Assembly: GCA_004555725.1 (NCBI GenBank)
Contig: SFHC01000019.1
Location: 1-32,733, forward strand
Direction: 5' to 3'
Length of the DNA: 32,733 bases
Origin: [Eubacterium] saphenum
Lineage (GTDB): Bacteria; Bacillota; Clostridia; Peptostreptococcales; Anaerovoracaceae
Below, piece after piece: positions 22,028-30,296 of the stretch (position 1 is the first letter of the stretch; each line of letters starts with the position of its first letter). The position numbers were made by a program, and so were the translations under genes. The notes below the pieces were generated by a model, which made no database searches, was not told where the DNA came from, and saw nothing but the letters and a program-made list of their open reading frames with translations.

Positions 22028-24853
22028 ATGGCTGGACGGATCCAGGGAATCACCGTTGAGATCGGTGGCGATACCACCAAACTACAGACAGCCCTGAAGG
22101 GCGTAAATACAGAGATCAGAAATACTCAGAGCCAGCTGCGTGATGTCGATAAGCTCCTGAAACTTGATCCGGGGAACACGGAACTGCTTGCACAGAAGCA
22201 CAGGCTCCTGGGTGATGCCGTCAAGGAAACGAAGGAAAAGCTGGAGACCTTGAAGACGGCAGCGGAACAGGCTGAGCAGGCACTGAAGGATGGAACGATC
22301 ACGCAGGAACAGTATGATGGCCTGCAGCGTGAGATCGTTGAGACTGAACAGAAGCTGAAGGCTCTGGAGGAACAGGCAAGACAGTCCGGTACTGCACTTC
22401 AGGAGATTGCCGCAAAGGGTGAGAAGCTGAAGACGGTTGGTGACAATGTTACCAATGTCGGAAAGAAGTTCATGCCTGTGACTCTGGGTGTTGTGGGATT
22501 AGGTACAGCGGCGGTGAAGACTGCCGCTGATTTTGATTCCGCCATGAGCAAGGTGGCAGCGGTATCCGGTGCGACTGGCTCTGATCTTGAAGCCTTAAGG
22601 GATAAAGCCCGTGAGATGGGTGAGAAGACAAAGTTCTCTGCATCCGAGGCTGCGGAAGCCATGAACTATATGGCGATGGCCGGCTGGAAGACAGAGGATA
22701 TGCTTTCCGGTATCGAAGGTGTCATGAACCTGGCTGCAGCTTCCGGTGAGGATCTGGCTACCACTTCTGATATCGTGACAGATGCTCTGACAGCGTTCGG
22801 ACTTACGGCAAAGGATTCCGGGCATTTTGCGGATATCCTGGCGGCTGCTTCCAGTAACGCGAATACGAATGTCTCCATGATGGGTGAGACCTTTAAGTAT
22901 TGCGCTCCGATTGCAGGTGCTCTGGGATTCTCTGCGGAGGATACAGCGGAAGCGATCGGTTTGATGGCCAATGCCGGTATCAAGGGATCCCAGGCAGGTA
23001 CTTCTCTCAGAACGATCATGAATAATCTGTCCGGGGATGTGACGATCTGCGGATCCGCAATCGGAGAGGTAACGATTGCAACGACCAATGCAGATGGCTC
23101 CATGAGGGATCTGTCGGACATTCTGGCTGACTGCCGAACGGCATTTTCAGGTCTATCTGAATCAGAGAAGGCGGCAGCGGCTGAATCGTTGGTTGGCAAG
23201 AATGCGATGTCCGGATTTCTGGCTCTGATGAACGCCGGAGAAGCGGATATCAACAAGCTTTCCAGTGCGATTGATAACTGCGATGGTTCTGCGGCAAGTA
23301 TGGCTGAGACCATGAATGATAACCTTGCCGGTCAGCTGCAGATCCTGAAGTCCCAACTGGAAGAGCTGGCGATTTCTTTTGGTGAACTGTTGATGCCCGC
23401 GATCCGAACCATTGTGGGTTGGATCCAGAAGTTTGTGGACTGGCTCAATTCGATGGATGAGGGTACCAGGAAGGTGATCGTGACGATTGCCCTGGTGGCG
23501 GCTGCGATCGGTCCGGTATTGATCATAGTCGGTAAAGTCATCTCTGCGGTCGGTACTATTATGACTCTGGTGCCGAAGCTGGCAGGCGTGATCAATGCAG
23601 CGAAGGGTGTATTTGCAGCTTTCAATGCGGTATGTGCGGCGAATCCGTATGTGCTGATTATAGCGGCGATCGTTGCTCTGGTGGCGGCGTTTATTTATCT
23701 CTGGAATAACTGTGAAGAGTTCCGGCAGTTCTGGATAGACCTGTGGGAGAGCATCAAAGAGATCGCCATTGCCGTGTGGGAGGCATTGAAAGCGTTCTTC
23801 CAGGCAGCATGGGAAGAAATTAAGACCACGGCAACAACGGTGTGGAATGCCATAAAGGATTTCTTCTCCGGTCTGTGGGAAGGTATCAAGAATATCTTCA
23901 CAACAGTGGTCAATGCAATCAGCACGTTCCTGACAACGGCATGGAACACGATCAAGAATACTGTGACGACCGTATGGAATGCGATAAAGACATTCTTCAC
24001 GACGGTCTGGAATGGGATCAAATCAGTTATCACGACAGTGGTGAATGCGATTTCTACCTTCCTGAGTACGGCGTGGAACGGGATCAAAACCGCGATCACA
24101 ACGGTGCTGAATGCTATTAAGACAGCGGTTACTACGGTCTGGAATGGTATCAAAACGACCATTACCACGATCGTAAATGCTATTAAAAATGCGGTCACTA
24201 CGGCATGGAACAATATCAAGTCTGCGGTATCAAATGCAGCCAACGCCATAAAGAATGCCGTGTCCAATGCATTCAATGCGATGCTGAACGGCATCAAGAA
24301 TGTCTGCGGAAATATCTATGGCGTGGTGAAGGGCGGATTTGATAAGGCAATCAATTTCGTGAAGAACCTGGCATCGCAGGCTTTCCAGTGGGGTGCTGAT
24401 TTCATCGGCGGTATCGTGAATGGTATCAAGTCCATGATCGGTAAGGTCGGGGATGCGGTATCTTCAGTTGCGGATAAGATCCGGAGCTTCCTGCATTTCT
24501 CCGTACCGGATGAAGGACCTTTGACAGATTATGAGAGCTGGATGCCGGACTTTATCGGTGGTCTGGCGAAAGGAATTGAGAAGAGTCGGGGCATTATCGA
24601 GAATGCTATGAACGGCGTGACTTCTGACCTGACCATTACTCCGCGAGTGATGGCAGCTCAGGGTGGTTATTCCAGTTCTGCTGCTTCGAGCGGAGACTTG
24701 ATCTCCGGCATCAATACGGCACTCAATACGGCTCTGGCCGGTGGCGGTGCTGCAGGGGATATTGTGATCCCTGTTTATATCGGCGGTGACATGATTGATG
24801 AGATCGTGGTTACGGCTCAGCAGAGAATGAATTTAAGAAGTGGAGGCAGGTAA
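22028..24853 (+). CDS. Tail tape measure protein, TP901 type
   Basis: 941 aa, setting a tail of roughly 140 nm if the usual ~1.5 Å per residue applies. AAGGAGG is about 10 nt upstream of the ATG. Residues 15-130 are coiled coil (TTKLQTALKGVNTEIRNTQS ...). The TP901 core spans about residues 155-430, with 'TAADFDSAMSKVAAVSGATG', 'EAMNYMAMAGWKTEDMLSGI' and 'SSNANTNVSMMGETFKYCAP'. Hydrophobic segments lie around residues 480-560 (VIVTIALVAAAIGPVLIIVG; YVLIIAAIVALVAAFIYLWN). Residues 603-756 are 14 exact-length 11-residue repeats. It templates tail length and probably enters the host membrane at DNA ejection. Normally it follows gpGT directly; here cargo island 1 lies between. Confidence 0.95.
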   Translation: MAGRIQGITVEIGGDTTKLQTALKGVNTEIRNTQSQLRDVDKLLKLDPGNTELLAQKHRLLGDAVKETKEKLETLKTAAEQAEQALKDGTITQEQYDGLQREIVETEQKLKALEEQARQSGTALQEIAAKGEKLKTVGDNVTNVGKKFMPVTLGVVGLGTAAVKTAADFDSAMSKVAAVSGATGSDLEALRDKAREMGEKTKFSASEAAEAMNYMAMAGWKTEDMLSGIEGVMNLAAASGEDLATTSDIVTDALTAFGLTAKDSGHFADILAAASSNANTNVSMMGETFKYCAPIAGALGFSAEDTAEAIGLMANAGIKGSQAGTSLRTIMNNLSGDVTICGSAIGEVTIATTNADGSMRDLSDILADCRTAFSGLSESEKAAAAESLVGKNAMSGFLALMNAGEADINKLSSAIDNCDGSAASMAETMNDNLAGQLQILKSQLEELAISFGELLMPAIRTIVGWIQKFVDWLNSMDEGTRKVIVTIALVAAAIGPVLIIVGKVISAVGTIMTLVPKLAGVINAAKGVFAAFNAVCAANPYVLIIAAIVALVAAFIYLWNNCEEFRQFWIDLWESIKEIAIAVWEALKAFFQAAWEEIKTTATTVWNAIKDFFSGLWEGIKNIFTTVVNAISTFLTTAWNTIKNTVTTVWNAIKTFFTTVWNGIKSVITTVVNAISTFLSTAWNGIKTAITTVLNAIKTAVTTVWNGIKTTITTIVNAIKNAVTTAWNNIKSAVSNAANAIKNAVSNAFNAMLNGIKNVCGNIYGVVKGGFDKAINFVKNLASQAFQWGADFIGGIVNGIKSMIGKVGDAVSSVADKIRSFLHFSVPDEGPLTDYESWMPDFIGGLAKGIEKSRGIIENAMNGVTSDLTITPRVMAAQGGYSSSAASSGDLISGINTALNTALAGGGAAGDIVIPVYIGGDMIDEIVVTAQQRMNLRSGGR
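23834..24295 (+). repeat. Fourteen 33-bp units coding 11-residue repeats in the tape measure gene
   Basis: Consensus unit TTVWNAIKTAV, e.g. TTVWNAIKTFF, TTVWNGIKSVI, TTVVNAISTFL and TTAWNGIK. DNA copies have diverged at third positions, so they are old protein repeats rather than a recent tandem expansion. The 11-residue period with Trp/Val and Ile at fixed places suggests a long hendecad helix. Confidence 0.85.
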
Positions 24854-24854
24854 G

Positions 24855-25217
24855 ATGGCTCATTTGCAGTATCTTGTTTTTAACAATGAGAATATCCCGA
24901 TGCCTGCCTCTTATTCTGTAAGTTTATCGGATGTAGAGGCAGACAGCGGTGGCGTGACGGAGGCTGGAACCACGCAGAGGGATGTTGTAAGAGAAGGTGT
25001 GGTTCAGATCGGCGTGACCTTCCGTGTATCGAAACGGTGGCTGAATAAGTTTTCGGCTTATAAGAAGCTGGCGAGTATTACAGTCGGATACCTGGACATG
25101 GAGACCATGAACATCGTGAATACGCAGATGTACATTGACGGATATCAGGTGAAGCTGGTCAGTGATACAAGCTATGGGAGCTTGTGGGAGGTGAGTTTTG
25201 TGCTGAAGGAGTTTTAG
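24855..25217 (+). CDS. Small tail protein after the tape measure
   Basis: 120 aa from MAHLQYLVFNNENIPMPASY, with TGGAGG 9 nt upstream, inside the last codons or stop of the tape measure gene. Sequence is beta-rich: 'SYSVSLSDVEADSGGVTEAG', 'VREGVVQIGVTFRVSKRWLN', 'NTQMYIDGYQVKLVSDTSYG' and 'SLWEVSFVLKEF'. Small proteins of this size and pattern occur right after the tape measure in many clostridial siphoviruses and probably belong to the distal tail/baseplate, but I cannot name a characterised homologue. The second cargo island begins directly after its stop. Confidence 0.75.
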   Translation: MAHLQYLVFNNENIPMPASYSVSLSDVEADSGGVTEAGTTQRDVVREGVVQIGVTFRVSKRWLNKFSAYKKLASITVGYLDMETMNIVNTQMYIDGYQVKLVSDTSYGSLWEVSFVLKEF

Positions 25218-25230
25218 ATTCGCAACCATA

Positions 25231-25306
25231 TTTAACATTTCACCTATATAAATGTTCGGTTTGGTTGGTGGACAATTCTTTGCCTTACAATTACGATAAT
25301 GTTAAA
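25231..25306 (+). promoter_or_regulatory. Candidate operator/promoter region of the acyltransferase operon
   Basis: TTTAACATT (25231-25239) is perfectly inverted as AATGTTAAA (25298-25306), and a third half-site AATGTT lies at 25251-25256. A GATAAT box at 25295-25300 could be a -10, but no good -35 lies 17 bp upstream. The region is A/T-rich, so the repeats could partly be chance. Confidence 0.35.
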
Positions 25307-25330
25307 AATAATTGCAAAGGTGAGGTATTT

Positions 25331-26419
25331 ATGAGAAAATACTACTTAGACAATATCAGATGGGTAACTGTAGTTCTGGTTGTCATTTATCATGTACTGT
25401 ACATGTATAATGGCGAAGGTATTCTTGGTGGCTTAGGAAAGATTACTGCTCTTGATGTGCAGTATTATGACATTTTTCTGTATGCGGTCTATCCGTGGTT
25501 TATGCTTCTGCTGTTCCTTATATCGGGAATATGCTCCAGGTATTATCTGGACAGTCGCACCGCAAAGGAATTTGCAAAAAGCAGGACAAGAAAACTGCTG
25601 ATTCCTTCTACTATAGGATTATTTGTATTTCAGTTTATCCAGGGATATGTCAGTATGTCAATTAGCGACGCTTTCGATTCTATGCAGGAAGTACCTGGTG
25701 TAATCAAGTATTTCATCATGGCGCTAAGCGGAACCGGAGTTCTTTGGTATGTACAGCTGTTATGGCTGTTTTCGATGGTGCTTTTGCTCGTTAGAAAAAT
25801 CGAGAAGGATAGACTGTGGGAACTGGGAGGAAAGGCTAACATAATAGCAATACTTTTGATGACTGTAGTAATATGGGGAGCGGCGCAGATTTTTAATACT
25901 CCGGTTGTTGTGGTATATAGGTTCGGATATTACGGTGTTGCATTCCTGCTTGGATATTTTGTGTTCTCACATGATGAAGTAATCGAGACGCTGAAGAAGT
26001 ATTACGTATTGCTGTTTGTACTTGCCTCAGGTGTGGGAATTTCATTCTGTGCCGTGTACTTTGGTAAAAACTATGCGGATGCTCCTATTAACAAATCAGT
26101 GCTCTTTGCAGGATTTGGATGGCTTATGAGCATGGCGATTCTAAGCGGTGCATCAAAGTATGCTGATAAGCAAAATGCTTTTACGGTATGGATGAGCAAA
26201 AATAATTTCGGACTATATGTTTTCCATTATCTTGGGATATCAACAGTTGCATTGCTTCTGGGAAAACCCGGGAATCTTCCGGCAGCAATGGTTTATACCT
26301 TCAGCCTGATTGCCGGATTTGTGGTAGCATATGCTTTGAATGCCGTGATATCAAGGGTCCCTTTCTTCAGATGGGCGGTACTCGGAATAAAGAAAGAGAG
26401 AAAAAACGATGTTTCATGA
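25331..26419 (+). CDS. Acyltransferase family 3 membrane protein
   Basis: 362 aa; GGTGAGGT before the ATG. An integral membrane protein with about ten hydrophobic segments. The start 'MRKYYLDNIRWVTVVLVVIY' followed by His21 (YHVLYMYNG), 'PWFMLLLFLISGICSRYYLD' and 'FAKSRTRKLLIPSTIG' is the signature of acyltransferase-3/OpgC-type enzymes, which move acetyl or succinyl groups onto sugars of the cell surface. In prophages such enzymes often modify surface polysaccharide and so block superinfection (O-antigen acetylases are the model). It is more AT-rich than the flanking tail genes and overlaps the regulator downstream by 11 nt. Second cargo island. Confidence 0.88.
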   Translation: MRKYYLDNIRWVTVVLVVIYHVLYMYNGEGILGGLGKITALDVQYYDIFLYAVYPWFMLLLFLISGICSRYYLDSRTAKEFAKSRTRKLLIPSTIGLFVFQFIQGYVSMSISDAFDSMQEVPGVIKYFIMALSGTGVLWYVQLLWLFSMVLLLVRKIEKDRLWELGGKANIIAILLMTVVIWGAAQIFNTPVVVVYRFGYYGVAFLLGYFVFSHDEVIETLKKYYVLLFVLASGVGISFCAVYFGKNYADAPINKSVLFAGFGWLMSMAILSGASKYADKQNAFTVWMSKNNFGLYVFHYLGISTVALLLGKPGNLPAAMVYTFSLIAGFVVAYALNAVISRVPFFRWAVLGIKKERKNDVS

Positions 26420-26837
26420 CAATCTGGTAACTCTTAGAAAACTGAAAAATATGACACAGGAAGATATTGCTGAGAAAATCGGTGTTTCTCGCCAATCTGT
26501 AGCAAAGTGGGAAACCGGAGAAACTGTTCCTGACTTAGATAAGTGTAAAATTCTTGCGGAAATATTTGAAGTGTCGCTTGATGATCTTGCTAATTATGAA
26601 TCGGAGGACAGCATGGGTATGGCACTTCCGCCAAAAGGGAAACATCTTTTCGGAATGGTAACTGTAGGTGATAAAGGTCAGATTGTAATCCCTGCCAAGG
26701 CAAGAAAGATATTTGAGATTTCACCTGGAGATCAGCTTGTGGTACTTGGTGATGAAAGACAAGGTCTTGCTATCATGAAATCAGAAAGTCTCTTAGCCTT
26801 TGCTGATGCTGTTAGAAGTGGAAAATATGTAGAGTAA
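26409..26837 (+). CDS. XRE helix-turn-helix plus AbrB-like regulator
   Basis: 142 aa with two DNA-binding parts. Residues 4-60 form an XRE/HTH_3 domain (LVTLRKLKNMTQEDIAEKIG, VSRQSVAKWETGETVPDLDK). Residues about 78-125 are a SpoVT/AbrB swapped-hairpin (GMVTVGDKGQIVIPAKARKI, FEISPGDQLVVLGD). The fusion is recurrent in Clostridia beside membrane protein or transporter genes. It starts inside the acyltransferase gene (GAGAGAAAAAACG before the ATG), so it is co-translated and very likely regulates that operon. Possible half-sites lie at 25231-25306. A GAGA-loop terminator follows. Confidence 0.9.
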   Translation: MFHDNLVTLRKLKNMTQEDIAEKIGVSRQSVAKWETGETVPDLDKCKILAEIFEVSLDDLANYESEDSMGMALPPKGKHLFGMVTVGDKGQIVIPAKARKIFEISPGDQLVVLGDERQGLAIMKSESLLAFADAVRSGKYVE

Positions 26838-26864
26838 TAAATGACAGGGAAATATCAACCTAAG

Positions 26865-26891
26865 AGGAATCGGGAGACCGGTTCCTTTTTT
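26865..26891 (+). terminator. Terminator with GAGA tetraloop ending cargo island 2
   Basis: AGGAATCGG (26865-26873), loop GAGA, CCGGTTCCT (26878-26886), then TTTTTT. It shares GAATCGGGAGACCGGTTC with the terminator at 21972. Confidence 0.82.
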
Positions 26892-26914
26892 GATGTCGGA
26901 ATGGAGGTGGTCAT

Positions 26915-28798
26915 TTGTATCCGGTCAGCAATGCCTTCCTTGATGCAGTGAAGGCAAACAATAGAAAATACTACTGGACCGGCAGGATCACAACGACTGC
27001 CGGAACAGTTTATGAGTTTGATCAGGATGATATGGTCAAGGGCAGCGGATATATTACCAGTCAGTGCTGCGGATCCACAGAGATCGAGTTGGGAACGGTG
27101 TATGCTGCGGAAATGGGAATATCGCTATTCTCCGAGATCAACCGGTATACGCTGGAAGATGCGAAGGTGGAGCTTTTCTATCACCTGCAGGTGGCTGGTG
27201 GTTCCTACGAGAGAATTCCGATGGGGATTTTTGAAGTATCAGAGGCGAACCGAAAAGCGAAGTGCCTGGAGATCAAGGCCTATGATTACATGGTTCGGTT
27301 CGAGAAGGCATTTACTTCTCTGGAATCCATCGGTAACGCTTATGACTTCATGGTGCTCTGTAGCACGGCCTGTGATGTGACGCTGGCTCAGGACAGGGCA
27401 ACGATTGAGGCGATGCCGAACGGAACCGAGAACCTGTCCATCTATTCTGATAATGATATTGAGACTTACCGCGATGTGCTGTTCTATGTGGGACAGGTGC
27501 TTGGCGGTTTTTTCGTGATCAACAGAGCCGGGGAGCTGGAGCTTCGGAAGTATGGGAATACGCCGGTGCTGACAGTTGAGAGGAAGCACAGGTTCACTTC
27601 CAGCTTTTCGGACTTTATCACGCGATATACAGCGGTCAGTTCAACGAACCTTCGGACACAGATTGCGGAGTATTATGCACTGGATCCGGATGATGGGTTG
27701 ACGATGAACCTGGGCGTTAATCCTCTGCTGCAGTTCGGTCTGGAAGAGACCAGGCGGCAACTCTGTGAGAATATCCTGAATGATCTGGCCGTCGTGAACT
27801 ACGTGCCGTTTGATTCGGATACCATCGGAAATCCAGCACTGGATGTTGGCGATGTTTTGTCATTCAGCGGTGGACAAGCGGATGCCACGAAGTATGCCTG
27901 CATCACATCGAACAGCATCAAGATCGGCGGCAGGCAGAGTATCAAGTGCGTGGGAAAGAATCCGAAGCTGTCCCAGGCGAAGAGTAAGAACGATAAGAAC
28001 ATTTCAGGGCTTCTGGCTCAGATCGAGGCAGGAAAGATCGGGATCCATACCTTCACTAACGCTTCAGCATTTTCTGTGGCGGATGTGGACACGAAGATCA
28101 TTTCCATCGAGTTTGCTACGACTGAAGCGAACCATGCGCAGTTCTTCGGGCAGGTGATCGTTGATGTGACGGCTCAGCCGGTGACAAGGTCGGTGACGGC
28201 TTCCGGTGATGTGGTGATCCCTTCGGTGAATGTTGACGGGGTACCTGTGGATCCGGAAGATCCGGAGGAAGAGCCGGTGGTGATCGGCAGCACGGAAGAG
28301 CAGACGATTACGGTATCTCTTCCGATGAGCTGGCAGGAGGACGGTCATGCGGATGTGATCTTTTCCTTTGAGTTCAATAACCAGATGATTCCGGTGCATT
28401 ATCCGCAGGAAAACTGGCACTCGGGAAGACATACGATCCTTCTGTATTATCCGATCGAGAATGTGGTGCCGAACTATACGAATATCTTCAATGTCTATAT
28501 GCGCTGCGAGGGTGGCACAGCTGCGGTGGATACCGGGATGTGCATTGCTTCCATCTCCGGTCAGAGCATGGGTGCTTCGGCGGCATGGGACGGCAGAATC
28601 GATATTGAAGAGTACGTGGATCTGTTCCGGATTGGCAACGGCAGACAGAACGGAAGACTTCAGGTGAAGGCGTTCACGGATGCGGATGAGTGGGAGGTCA
28701 AGGAAACCATGAAACGGTACTATTCGGATGTTAAGAACGGAAGATCCGGCATCGGAGGCTTTGCGATGGTTTTGGACGTGCCGGGCAGTAACGCGTAA
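26915..28798 (+). CDS. Tail hub/baseplate-like protein
   Basis: 627 aa using a TTG start at 26915, chosen because GGAGGT sits 6 nt upstream and no ATG in frame is near. Residues 1-360 follow the pattern of clostridial phage tail-hub proteins (gp27/Tal-like): 'FLDAVKANNRKYYWTGRITT', 'ITSQCCGSTEIELGTVYAAE', 'ERIPMGIFEVSEANRKAKCL', 'EIKAYDYMVRFEKAFT' and 'SIKIGGRQSIKCVGKNPKL'. After a Lys-rich link and 'ISGLLAQIEAGKIGIHTFTN', the second half is beta-rich with a Pro/Glu linker (DPEDPEEEPVV), perhaps a carbohydrate-binding or adaptor domain. No peptidase motif is seen. It lies just after cargo island 2. Confidence 0.82.
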   Translation: MYPVSNAFLDAVKANNRKYYWTGRITTTAGTVYEFDQDDMVKGSGYITSQCCGSTEIELGTVYAAEMGISLFSEINRYTLEDAKVELFYHLQVAGGSYERIPMGIFEVSEANRKAKCLEIKAYDYMVRFEKAFTSLESIGNAYDFMVLCSTACDVTLAQDRATIEAMPNGTENLSIYSDNDIETYRDVLFYVGQVLGGFFVINRAGELELRKYGNTPVLTVERKHRFTSSFSDFITRYTAVSSTNLRTQIAEYYALDPDDGLTMNLGVNPLLQFGLEETRRQLCENILNDLAVVNYVPFDSDTIGNPALDVGDVLSFSGGQADATKYACITSNSIKIGGRQSIKCVGKNPKLSQAKSKNDKNISGLLAQIEAGKIGIHTFTNASAFSVADVDTKIISIEFATTEANHAQFFGQVIVDVTAQPVTRSVTASGDVVIPSVNVDGVPVDPEDPEEEPVVIGSTEEQTITVSLPMSWQEDGHADVIFSFEFNNQMIPVHYPQENWHSGRHTILLYYPIENVVPNYTNIFNVYMRCEGGTAAVDTGMCIASISGQSMGASAAWDGRIDIEEYVDLFRIGNGRQNGRLQVKAFTDADEWEVKETMKRYYSDVKNGRSGIGGFAMVLDVPGSNA

Positions 28799-28808
28799 GG
28801 AGGTTGCG

Positions 28809-30212
28809 ATGAAGAGATATACAGGAAATCTGGTCATTGAACTGGAAGACCAGAATACAGGAAATGTGGAGACGGTATCGGAGACCAACATGGTCACCAA
28901 TGCCGTCAATGACATTCTGGGAGTAAATCCGATGGGTGTCATGTATAAGGCCGGTGGGGAGTATGATGATTCTCTGACCTGGAATAACGAGCTGCTTCCG
29001 ATCTGCCCGAACATGATCGGAGGCATCCTGCTTTTTCCAAGTTCCATTACGGAGCAGGCGGATAACATTTATCAGCCGTCAACGAATCTGCCGGTAGCTT
29101 ATGCTTCCAATGATGTTAATGCTACGGCGAATACGAAAAGGGGAAGCATGAACCTGACCGAGAGTACGAAGCTGACAGACGGTTATAAGTTCGTCTGGGA
29201 GTTTACGCCTTCGCAGGGCAACGGCACGATCACGGCGGTCGGGCTTACATCCAAGCATGGCGGGGCGAACGCCTATGGCTCCGATGTGGCGGTGGACACT
29301 ACGCTGCTTCAGATCAAGAAGGTCAGTCTGAATGATGAAGATGGATTCATCAATGATTTGTTCCGGACAGTGACGGTGGATTTTGAGAATGCGAAGCTTT
29401 ATTCTCTGGGCTACGCAAGTAATACGGTCACGATCAAAAGGTACCGAATCCCGGTGTTTGATATCGGGCTGAATGAGAAGCTGGATGACTCCACACTGGT
29501 GCTGGAGGATACAACGGTTCTGCAGTGTTCCACCTTTAAGTTTTATGGCAGCTACACACCGTATGGAATCTTCTGCGATGGCGGAGATGGGTACTGGTAT
29601 GGCTTCTCCAATCAGGCGAATTCTTCCGGGAATGCAACGATGCTCTGGATAAAGATCAAGAAGAGTGATTATACATTTACGGAAGGCAGCTGGACGCTGT
29701 CGAACGCACATCTGATGGCGGTGGGAAGCTTCCGGGAGGATTCCAGTTATCCTTCCGGAAACAGAAGCGCTGTGGTGAGAAACGGATATTTGTATGTGCC
29801 GTCTTATGACAAGACCGGCGTATACAAGATCAATATCTCCAATAGCACGGACGTGACACTGATAAGCATGGGGTTCACTTCCAAGATGCGGTGCATCGGA
29901 GAAACGGGAAGCTGTGACTGCTGCATGAGTATTCTGAATGATATCATCATCGGCTATGATTTTGAGATCGATGTGAATGATAACGTGATTGCGACCTTTG
30001 CCGGGGAACGCTGCGGAAACGTGTCCACACAGTTCTTCCAGTACAAGGAATATGTCTTTGCCTGGGGCGGCGCTTATCTGAATCAGTACAGATACACCTG
30101 GCTGCTGACTCCGTATCTGGCTACGATCTGCAATCTGAGCCAGGCTGTGGTCAAAAATGCGGATAAGACGATGAAGATCACGTATACGCTGACGGAGCAG
30201 ACGGTGACGTAA
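28809..30212 (+). CDS. Tail tip/fibre-like protein, putative receptor binding
   Basis: 467 aa from MKRYTGNLVIELEDQNTGNV, with AAGGAGG 6-7 nt ahead. The N-terminus carries 'ETNMVTNAVNDILGVNPMGV', a conserved attachment-like start in clostridial phage tail proteins, followed by a long beta-rich region with repeated 'GYWYGFSNQ', 'NGYLYVPSYDKTGVYKIN' and 'EYVFAWGGAYLNQYRY' strands, resembling a beta-propeller or lectin-like fold. It would sit at the tail tip and contact the host surface. Cys-rich patch GETGSCDCCM is unusual. Assignment from position and composition; no catalytic residues seen. Confidence 0.72.
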   Translation: MKRYTGNLVIELEDQNTGNVETVSETNMVTNAVNDILGVNPMGVMYKAGGEYDDSLTWNNELLPICPNMIGGILLFPSSITEQADNIYQPSTNLPVAYASNDVNATANTKRGSMNLTESTKLTDGYKFVWEFTPSQGNGTITAVGLTSKHGGANAYGSDVAVDTTLLQIKKVSLNDEDGFINDLFRTVTVDFENAKLYSLGYASNTVTIKRYRIPVFDIGLNEKLDDSTLVLEDTTVLQCSTFKFYGSYTPYGIFCDGGDGYWYGFSNQANSSGNATMLWIKIKKSDYTFTEGSWTLSNAHLMAVGSFREDSSYPSGNRSAVVRNGYLYVPSYDKTGVYKINISNSTDVTLISMGFTSKMRCIGETGSCDCCMSILNDIIIGYDFEIDVNDNVIATFAGERCGNVSTQFFQYKEYVFAWGGAYLNQYRYTWLLTPYLATICNLSQAVVKNADKTMKITYTLTEQTVT

Positions 30213-30240
30213 GGGTTGGATAAATGAATAGGTGTTGTTA

Positions 30241-30275
30241 AGGCGGTTATCCCGATATGGGAGCCGCCTATTTTT
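30241..30275 (+). terminator. Rho-independent terminator before the lysis genes
   Basis: AGGCGG (30241-30246) pairs with CCGCCT (30264-30269), with an inner TCCC/GGGA pairing, followed by TTTTT. It partly insulates the lysis genes from the tail operon. Confidence 0.75.
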
Positions 30276-30296
30276 ATGCGAAGGAGGGCATGTGAA

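Noticed and set aside
23834..24295. Regular repeats that might be a CRISPR array
   Set aside because: There are no unique spacers; the 33-bp units are in frame with and part of the tape measure protein.
28064..29068. Minus-strand open frame of 334 codons opposite the tail hub and fibre genes
   Set aside because: Spans two real genes with good start sites on the other strand; Arg/His-rich antisense composition and no family pattern.
26915..30212. Diversity-generating retroelement in the tail tip genes
   Set aside because: No reverse transcriptase gene and no near-identical template/variable repeat pair is visible in the window.
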